Positions 58,609-64,000 of a DNA stretch of 64,000 nucleotides are shown here, one piece after another. The stretch spans positions 1 through 64,000 of the forward strand of contig NZ_ADFR01000016.1 of NCBI RefSeq assembly GCF_000177375.1. The letters run 5' to 3'. Origin of the DNA: Bulleidia extructa W1219 (GTDB lineage Bacteria; Bacillota_I; Bacilli_A; Erysipelotrichales; Erysipelotrichaceae). Within the stretch, counting starts at the first letter, position 1. The number at the start of each line of letters is the position of its first letter. A program made the translations under genes and the position numbers. The notes beneath the pieces were generated by a model. It was not told the origin of the DNA. It searched no databases and saw nothing but the letters and a program-made list of their open reading frames with translations.

Positions 58609-61002
58609 CTACTTCACAACGATATTCACTAATTTATTCGCTACCACAATAACCTTCATGATTTGTTTACCATTCGTATAGTTAGGAACGGATTCAATCG
58701 CCTTATCTTTTAAAACTTGTTGATCACTATCTTTTGCCATTTCAAACTTTGATCTTAATTTACCGTTGACCTGAACAACAATGGTCACGGTATCTTCCAC
58801 CATCTTGCTTTCATCATAACTTGGCCATTTTTCAAAACTGATTCCCTGTTTACCAGTCAGAATTGTCCAAAGTTCTTCTCCTAAATGAGGGGCAAAGCAG
58901 GCAAACATCTTCACAAAGTTTTCAAGATATAATTGATACACATGATCCGCTTTATAACATTCATTGATAAAAATCATCATTTGTGAAATAGCTGTATTAA
59001 AACTCAAACTATCAATATCTTCTGAAACCTTCTTAACTGTGGCATGATAAACGCGATCTAAAGAACCATCATTTTCAGAAGTCAATTTATGACTTTCAAC
59101 AACCAATCGGTACACCCGATTCAACCACTTGAACGTCCCCTCTATTCCTTGATCACTCCATGGTTTTGAAGCTTCTAATGGTCCCATAAACATTTCATAG
59201 ACACGTACAGTATCCGCACCATACTCTTCTATCAAAACATTTGGATCCACAATGAATTCAGGGAATCGTTTTCCCATTTTGATTCCATTAGTTCCTAAAA
59301 TCATGCCCTGATGCACCAATTTTTGGAATGGTTCTTTAGTTGGTGTAATCCCTTTATCATATAAGAAGCGATTCCACATACGAGCATACAAAAGATGACC
59401 TACTGCATGTTCTGGACCTCCTATATACAAATCAACGGGCATCCAATGTTTCAAAAGTTCAAAATCCGCTAAGCACTTTGAATTATTTGGATCAATGTAA
59501 CGAAGATAATACCAACTACTACCAGCTGATCCAGGCATAGTAGAAGTTTCTCGCTGTCCCTTTATTCCATTTATTTCGACATTGACCCAATCGTCAGCTT
59601 TAGCTAGTGGAGCCATGCCGCCTTTTCCTGGTTTGTAATCATCTAAAATCGGCAATAACAGGGGTAATTGGTCATCACTTAACGCTACATAGCGATCATC
59701 TTCCAAATGAATCACCGGAATCGGTTCTCCCCAATATCGCTGGCGTGCAAAAATCCATTCTCGAATCCGATAATTGACTTTTTTAGATCCCAAACCTTTT
59801 TCCTCTAACCAAACCAACATTTTTTCAATGGCTTCTTCTGTATTTAAGCCATTCAACCAATCGGAATGAATATGAATCCCATCTTCTACCCAAGCTTCTT
59901 TTGCGATATTTCCACCTTCTAAAACAGGAAGAATATCTAAGCCAAACTTTTTTGCAAAAGCATAATCTCGTTCATCATGAGCCGGTACCGCCATCACCGC
60001 TCCTGTTCCATAACTTGCTAAAACATAATCTGAAATCCAAATAGGAATTGCTTTCCCATTAACCGGATTAATGGCATAGGATCCTGTAAAAACACCAGTC
60101 TTTTCTTTGTTTAACTCTGTTCTTTCCAAATCCGATTTCAAAGAAGCCTCTTTTTGATAAGCTTTTACCGCTTCTTTTTGAATCTCTGTGGTGATTTCAT
60201 TCACCAATTCATGTTCTGGAGATAGGACACAATAACTAGCTCCAAATAAAGTATCACAACGAGTTGTGAAAACGATAAACCGTTGATCACTACCTTGTAC
60301 TTGGAATTGAACACTCGCCCCCACTGACTTACCAATCCAATTCCGCTGCATTTCCTTGGTTGATTCTGGCCAATCCAACTCATCCAAACCATCCAACAAT
60401 TTTTCAGCATAAGAAGGAATATCAATGATCCATTGTTTCATATTCTTACGAACAACCGGATAGCCTCCCCGTTCACTTTTACCATCAATGATTTCATCAT
60501 TAGATAAAACCGTTCCCAATTCTTCACACCAGTTTACCGGCATATCCACACACTTAGCCAACCCTTCTTCAAACAATTGTTTGAAGATCCATTGAGTCCA
60601 GTGATAAAAATGAGGATCGGCTGTACTAATTTCACGACTCCAGTCATAAGAAAAGCCAAAAGACTTTAATTGTTTTCGAAAAGTTTCAATATTTTTTTCT
60701 GTAAAAGTAGCGGGATTATTCCCGGTTTGAATGGCATACTGCTCCGCTGGTAAACCAAAAGCATCATAGCCCATCGGATGAAGTACATTATAACCTTGCA
60801 TCCGACGTTTTCGGCAAATAATATCTGTGGCAGTATAGCCTTCCGGATGACCAGCATGCAATCCTTGTCCACTTGGATAAGGAAACATATCCAAGGCATA
60901 GTACTTAGGTTTAGAAAAATCATAAGCATCCGTTTTAAAAGTTTCTTCTTGTTCCCAATACTGTTGCCATTTGGTTTCTATTTCTTTGTGATTATATGGC
61001 AT
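58609..61002 (-). CDS. leuS: Leucyl-tRNA synthetase
   Basis: The 797-residue class I synthetase has the HIGH box as HAGH (49-52), the CP1 editing domain (about 220-400, with [10 protein letters not shown]) and the WYYLRYIDP region. The KMSKS box reads KMGKR at 575-579, and the anticodon and C-terminal domains ([11 protein letters not shown]) are complete. GGAGG 5 nt upstream fixes ATG 61002. Expression is controlled by the T-box leader. KMGKR is a known alternative in some Firmicute sequences. Confidence 0.95.
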   Translation of the reverse strand: MPYNHKEIETKWQQYWEQEETFKTDAYDFSKPKYYALDMFPYPSGQGLHAGHPEGYTATDIICRKRRMQGYNVLHPMGYDAFGLPAEQYAIQTGNNPATFTEKNIETFRKQLKSFGFSYDWSREISTADPHFYHWTQWIFKQLFEEGLAKCVDMPVNWCEELGTVLSNDEIIDGKSERGGYPVVRKNMKQWIIDIPSYAEKLLDGLDELDWPESTKEMQRNWIGKSVGASVQFQVQGSDQRFIVFTTRCDTLFGASYCVLSPEHELVNEITTEIQKEAVKAYQKEASLKSDLERTELNKEKTGVFTGSYAINPVNGKAIPIWISDYVLASYGTGAVMAVPAHDERDYAFAKKFGLDILPVLEGGNIAKEAWVEDGIHIHSDWLNGLNTEEAIEKMLVWLEEKGLGSKKVNYRIREWIFARQRYWGEPIPVIHLEDDRYVALSDDQLPLLLPILDDYKPGKGGMAPLAKADDWVNVEINGIKGQRETSTMPGSAGSSWYYLRYIDPNNSKCLADFELLKHWMPVDLYIGGPEHAVGHLLYARMWNRFLYDKGITPTKEPFQKLVHQGMILGTNGIKMGKRFPEFIVDPNVLIEEYGADTVRVYEMFMGPLEASKPWSDQGIEGTFKWLNRVYRLVVESHKLTSENDGSLDRVYHATVKKVSEDIDSLSFNTAISQMMIFINECYKADHVYQLYLENFVKMFACFAPHLGEELWTILTGKQGISFEKWPSYDESKMVEDTVTIVVQVNGKLRSKFEMAKDSDQQVLKDKAIESVPNYTNGKQIMKVIVVANKLVNIVVK

Positions 61003-61021
61003 TTTTTCCTCCTTGATCAAT

Positions 61022-61224
61022 AAAAAAAGCCCTTATCTCTAAGGACGTATTTCACGCGGTACCACCTTAGTTCATGAATTTCTTCATGCCCTTTATTCTC
61101 TTTTATCGCAAGAGTTACGCTTCGCTCCAAAGCAAGTTCAATGATTTTGAAACACTAAGTTACACCATCCCTTAGCTCTCTATGCTTTCAGTCTCATTTA
61201 CTACTCTTCTTCAATGTGATAGAT
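61022..61224 (-). promoter_or_regulatory. T-box riboswitch leader of leuS
   Basis: On the minus strand the T-box sequence AAGGTGGTACCGCG (61055-61068) precedes a terminator GTCCTTA/TAAGGGC with T7 (61022-61046). The upstream part would form stem I; GAACTTGC there probably presents CUU, a leucine codon, as the specifier (inference). Uncharged tRNA-Leu would turn leuS on. Confidence 0.9.
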
Positions 61225-61230
61225 AGTTGT

Positions 61231-61260
61231 ATTATACACTCTATTTAAAGATTCCATCAA
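61231..61260 (-). promoter_or_regulatory. leuS promoter
   Basis: On the minus strand TTGATG (61255-61260) and TATAAT (61231-61236) are 18 bp apart. It overlaps the end of the HAD-like gene. Confidence 0.75.
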
Positions 61261-61972
61261 GCGTATCCACAAGATAATTCGGGTAGTTATTTTCTCGATC
61301 CTGTGTTAAATCAATTTCCTTTCCTTCACTGACAAAAACACTTGTCAGTCCTAATTGCGAACACATTAAGATCTCTTTTCCCATAGAGTTGCATAGCCGG
61401 ATCACATCCTTACGAGATTTCTTTACAAAGGATAGAACGCATTTTTGAAACGCTTTCGATTCAATCCCAAACGAATAAAATTTCTGCAAGCACGCATAGG
61501 CAATCATCCGAGCTAAACTATCCGCTCCAAAACTAACCTCTCCATCCACGCTTTGAACCCTTCGAGAATCCAAACAAATCAATTTCGCACCAAATTCTAC
61601 TTCTGATAATACGGCTGCAATTTCATGTTCATCAATAACGGATTTACGACCAATTAAAACATAATCCGGTTTAGAAAAATCAATTTCTACACCATAATTC
61701 AAGATTTCTTGTTTGATTTTATTTGATCCCAAATAAGAAACCTTTGCTGTTTTTTTACTGGAACAGATATATTGTAAAGCCGCTTTAGTGGTGGAGTAAA
61801 ACTGATCTTCCCGTAGAAAAGGGAGCTGATTTTTCCAATCAGCATAGAATTTTTTTTGACTCAGTAGCAAGAATTCCACTTTTTCTTGATTTAATTTTTC
61901 TAAAAAAGAACGATCTTTTTTGGTATGAATCAAGTCATCCGGTATTAACAATGTTTTTCCATGTAAGTTCAT
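61241..61972 (-). CDS. Degenerate NagD-like HAD-family protein
   Basis: The 243-residue protein resembles HAD-IIA (NagD) phosphatases in its middle and end: DYVLIGRKSVIDEHEIAAVL, GAKLICLDSRRV and LGLTSVFVSEGKE. The catalytic DxDGT at the N-terminus is not found (LLIPDDLIHTKKD instead), and the late GD..D motif is also unclear, so enzymatic activity is doubtful. ATG 61972 lies 6 nt from extended -10 TGC-TACACT. It is divergent from the phosphoesterase at 62028, and both appear leaderless. Confidence 0.55.
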   Translation of the reverse strand: MNLHGKTLLIPDDLIHTKKDRSFLEKLNQEKVEFLLLSQKKFYADWKNQLPFLREDQFYSTTKAALQYICSSKKTAKVSYLGSNKIKQEILNYGVEIDFSKPDYVLIGRKSVIDEHEIAAVLSEVEFGAKLICLDSRRVQSVDGEVSFGADSLARMIAYACLQKFYSFGIESKAFQKCVLSFVKKSRKDVIRLCNSMGKEILMCSQLGLTSVFVSEGKEIDLTQDRENNYPNYLVDTLDGIFK

Positions 61973-61978
61973 GGTTTA

Positions 61979-61987
61979 AGTGTAGCA
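61979..61987 (-). promoter_or_regulatory. Extended -10 promoter of the HAD-like gene
   Basis: On the minus strand TGC (61985-61987) precedes TACACT (61979-61984), 6 nt before the ATG. TTGTGA 18 bp upstream may be the -35. Confidence 0.6.
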
Positions 61988-62011
61988 CTACTACAGGTTT
62001 TATCACAATTG

Positions 62012-62020
62012 TGTTAGTAT
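62012..62020 (+). promoter_or_regulatory. Extended -10 promoter of the metallophosphoesterase gene
   Basis: TGT (62012-62014) precedes TAGTAT (62015-62020), 7 nt before ATG 62028. An earlier in-frame ATG at 62019 overlaps the -10 and cannot be the start. Confidence 0.55.
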
Positions 62021-62027
62021 GAAATAC

Positions 62028-62882
62028 ATGAATAAACAACAAAAATGGCTTTTCGGAATAGTTGGAATGTTATTGATTATTTTGCTTGGAGTGATTCATT
62101 CCTTTTGGATCAGCCCCCAACGCTTTGAACTTAGAAAAGAAACATTAAGTTCTCCACAAATTCCTAAATCTTTAGACAATCTTAAAATTTTATATTTCAG
62201 TGATCTCCATTATGGAGAATTCATGAATCAAAAACGACTTCATACATTAGTGGATAAAATTAATTCCTTACAACCAGATGTTGTTTTATTTGGCGGAGAC
62301 ATCTATAGTACTATCGCAAAAATAAACGCTCAATCAAATAAAGAGATCCAAAATGCTTTTTCTTCCATTCGAGCTAAATATGGGAAATTTGCTGTTCTAG
62401 GTGATCAAGATGAAATGAATGAAGAACACTTAAAAGCATCTCGCTCTATTTTAAACAAAAGCAATTTTGAGATTCTTCAAAATCAATCCATCACAATTCA
62501 TAAAGATCAAGAAGACTCTATTGAATTGGTTGGTTTAGCCAATGGGATCACCACCCCTGTCGACTCTAAAAAAGCCTATGAAAATCTAGTTCCTATGCAT
62601 TATGTTCTAGCTTTTTCCCACACGCCAGACTCAGCGAAACAAGTTCCGGCTGATTTAACCGACTATTATTTAGCTGGTCATAGTTTAGGAGGTCAAGTTT
62701 ATTATTTATTTGGTTCTTTAACAAGACCTGCTATGGCCAAAGAGATTTTCCGCGGTAAATCTTCTATCAAAGGGAAATTTGATGTGGATGTCACAAATGG
62801 TGTTGGAACCATCAAGAAAGATGCCCGTTTCTTAACCCCTGCCGAAGTGGTGCTGTATACGTTAAAAAAAATTCCTAAATAA
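62028..62882 (+). CDS. Membrane-anchored metallophosphoesterase with altered metal ligands
   Basis: The 284-residue protein has an N-terminal membrane segment (LFGIVGMLLIILLGVIHSFWI) and the YkuE-type phosphoesterase fold: FSDLHYGEF, VLFGGDIYS and FSHTPD. The GNHD box reads GDQD and the GHTHGGQ box reads GHSLGGQ, so an Asn and two His ligands are changed. It may bind fewer metals, use a different substrate or be inactive. ATG 62028 is chosen because the promoter -10 lies 7 nt before it. It is divergent from the HAD-like gene. Confidence 0.75.
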   Translation: MNKQQKWLFGIVGMLLIILLGVIHSFWISPQRFELRKETLSSPQIPKSLDNLKILYFSDLHYGEFMNQKRLHTLVDKINSLQPDVVLFGGDIYSTIAKINAQSNKEIQNAFSSIRAKYGKFAVLGDQDEMNEEHLKASRSILNKSNFEILQNQSITIHKDQEDSIELVGLANGITTPVDSKKAYENLVPMHYVLAFSHTPDSAKQVPADLTDYYLAGHSLGGQVYYLFGSLTRPAMAKEIFRGKSSIKGKFDVDVTNGVGTIKKDARFLTPAEVVLYTLKKIPK

Positions 62883-62922
62883 CCAAACCGATGGCCGAAA
62901 ATAATAGCTAGTTTCATCAATC

Positions 62923-62969
62923 AAAAAAGGCAACTTCCTTGAAAAATTCTCATTGAAATAGCCTTTTTT
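62923..62969. terminator. Terminator with a long loop between convergent genes
   Basis: AAAAAAGGC (62923-62931) pairs with GCCTTTTTT (62961-62969) over a 29-nt loop. It has A/T runs on both sides and separates the 62028 (+) and 63014 (-) genes. Confidence 0.6.
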
Positions 62970-63013
62970 AATATAATCATAGACATCATCTCATCTACTA
63001 TTCACCTGAAACA

Positions 63014-63259
63014 CTAGACTTCCTCTTCTTTTAACTCTCTAAAATTTGAAAGATGATATCCAAAATAACATTTACCCGATTTGCCTATAAATATCCCATG
63101 TTCAGGCATGTTGACTATTTCTTCCAAATATATCATAGGCAGATCGTTTTTAAACGGATAATCACTGGTCATGTTTTTCATAGTTACTAAAGTCTTTTCT
63201 CTTAACTTGTTCATTCCATCGCCTTTCTTAACTCCAAATCGCTGAAACTCTTTCTCCAT
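63014..63259 (-). CDS. Small unknown protein downstream of an ABC exporter
   Basis: The 81-residue protein reads MEKEFQRFGVKKGDGMNK, with a later GIFIGKSGKCYFGYHLSNF stretch, and is highly charged. No family is recognised. ATG 63259 is chosen for the GGGAGGG site, and it begins one base after the ABC stop codon, so it is co-transcribed with the exporter. A peptide-like role is not supported, since there is no leader motif. Confidence 0.45.
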   Translation of the reverse strand: MEKEFQRFGVKKGDGMNKLREKTLVTMKNMTSDYPFKNDLPMIYLEEIVNMPEHGIFIGKSGKCYFGYHLSNFRELKEEEV

Positions 63260-63260
63260 C

Positions 63261-64000
63261 TTAAGAAACCCTCCCATTCCTCATTTCATACAGTTCATCT
63301 GCCAATGACATTGTTGAACTTCTATGAGAAACAAGCACAATGGTTTTTCCCGTCTTGGCTTCGGATAAAGATTTTAGAATAATACCTTCATTTAAGATAT
63401 CCAAATTACTCGTCGGTTCATCCAAAAGAATCAGATCACCATCTTGTAAAAAAGCTCTTGCTAAGCCAATTCGCTGTTTCTCGCCATCTGAAAGAGAATC
63501 TCCCAACTCTGCCACGTTTGTTTCATAACCATCAGGAAGACTCATGATAAAGTCGTGAATACTCGCTTTTTTAGCCGCATTTTTCACTTCTTCCATCGTT
63601 GCTTTCTGTTTAGCTATCTTGATATTTTCAGCTATCGTATCACGAAACATCATCGTATCTTGCGTCACATAACTCGAAAAATGTCGTAAATCATCAGTAT
63701 TGATTTCTTTTATATTTTTATGAGAAATATAAATAGACCCTTGGTTGACATCCCAAAAGCGCATCAGTAATTTTAAAAGTGTCGATTTTCCAGAACCACT
63801 AACCCCATGAATTCCCAAAACTTTCCCCTTAGGAATCTGCATGGAAATATTTTGAAGAATCATATCCTTTTCATAGGAAAAATAAACCTTTTCAACCTCG
63901 GCACCTTCAAAATCAATCGGTTTTCTACCACTCACTTCTTCAATAACCGGTTTTTCTTCCAATAACGAAAGAACTCTTTCTCCACAAGCTAGCGTTTGAT
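63261..64000 (-). CDS. ABC exporter, ATP-binding end (5' truncated by the window)
   Basis: The frame is open to base 64000, so only about 246 C-terminal residues are present. They hold the nucleotide-binding domain of a fused membrane-ATPase (MsbA/CydD-like) exporter: Walker A GVSGSGKST, Q-loop SYVTQDTMMFRDT, signature LSDGEKQRIGLARAF, Walker B LILLDEPTSNLD and H-loop LVSHR. The LACGERVLSLLEEKPVIEEV region is the usual linker. The membrane domain lies beyond the window. Confidence 0.88.
   Translation of the reverse strand, partial: QTLACGERVLSLLEEKPVIEEVSGRKPIDFEGAEVEKVYFSYEKDMILQNISMQIPKGKVLGIHGVSGSGKSTLLKLLMRFWDVNQGSIYISHKNIKEINTDDLRHFSSYVTQDTMMFRDTIAENIKIAKQKATMEEVKNAAKKASIHDFIMSLPDGYETNVAELGDSLSDGEKQRIGLARAFLQDGDLILLDEPTSNLDILNEGIILKSLSEAKTGKTIVLVSHRSSTMSLADELYEMRNGRVS

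Noticed and set aside
1-64000. CRISPR array, prophage or intact insertion sequence
   Set aside because: No regularly spaced repeats, no phage structural genes and no complete transposase were found; xerD is a housekeeping recombinase.

Overview
The window is AT-rich bacterial chromosome with Gram-positive housekeeping gene content: PolC, MutS2, FakA/Asp23, RNase HIII, ScpAB, YsxC-type EngB, lipobox lipoproteins, T-box leaders on thrS and leuS, and a choline-binding-type repeat protein. Gene content and protein style fit a Firmicute of the Erysipelotrichia type (Solobacterium/Bulleidia-like). That placement is inference; no 16S or marker search was possible. There is no prophage, intact insertion sequence, integron or CRISPR array. 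Most genes lie on the minus strand.

Layout. 1-5300 (+): tail of a cell-wall-binding repeat protein, DegV flanked by two B3/B4-domain proteins, a P-loop protein resembling PEP carboxykinase/HPr kinase, and a D,D-carboxypeptidase. 5292-5964: the only long gene-poor stretch, with decayed coding remnants, two hairpins and a promoter under a perfect palindrome, leading into a 13-codon ORF, a 73-residue membrane protein and an exported protein (to 6836). 6990-16171 (-): a DUF4261-like gene, then xerD, dinB, recN, dxs, ispA, xseB, xseA and nusB as one compact operon. 16247-20580: small membrane protein, guaB, divergent proS, lipoprotein. 20648-29765 (-): thrS with T-box, polC, rnc, recG. 29808-34805 (-): fakA, asp23, ftsQ/divIB, murB, murG. 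34857-40069 (-): engB, lon, tig, a DUF3196-like gene and tRNA-Arg(UCU). 40306-49596: small anchored protein, YfcE-like phosphoesterase, uvrC-mutS2-cvpA, divergent rnhC, dCMP deaminase, rluD, lspA and an unknown gene. 49720-55942 (-): ABC exporter pair, phosphoglucomutase, two-component system. 55984-64000: mrp, lipoprotein, scpB, scpA, leuS with T-box, a divergent pair of degenerate HAD-like and metallophosphoesterase proteins, a small unknown gene and a truncated ABC exporter.

Three points stand out. (1) recN, ftsQ/divIB and a small membrane gene at 41303 are each broken by one base in an A/T homopolymer. These are either sequence errors or a real set of A-tract frameshifts. (2) Several transcription units appear leaderless: an extended -10 (TGn + TAnnnT) ends 6-7 nt before the start codon (rnhC, scpA, the 49596 gene, both genes of the 61972/62028 pair; recG has the same spacing without the TGn). 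Others (nusB, murG) have leaders that seem to begin at the Shine-Dalgarno. (3) The IMP dehydrogenase has the Tritrichomonas foetus-type catalytic loop and flap, with catalytic residues at the same numbers (C319, R418, Y419). No clearly new multi-gene system was seen. The least explained block is 5742-6836.
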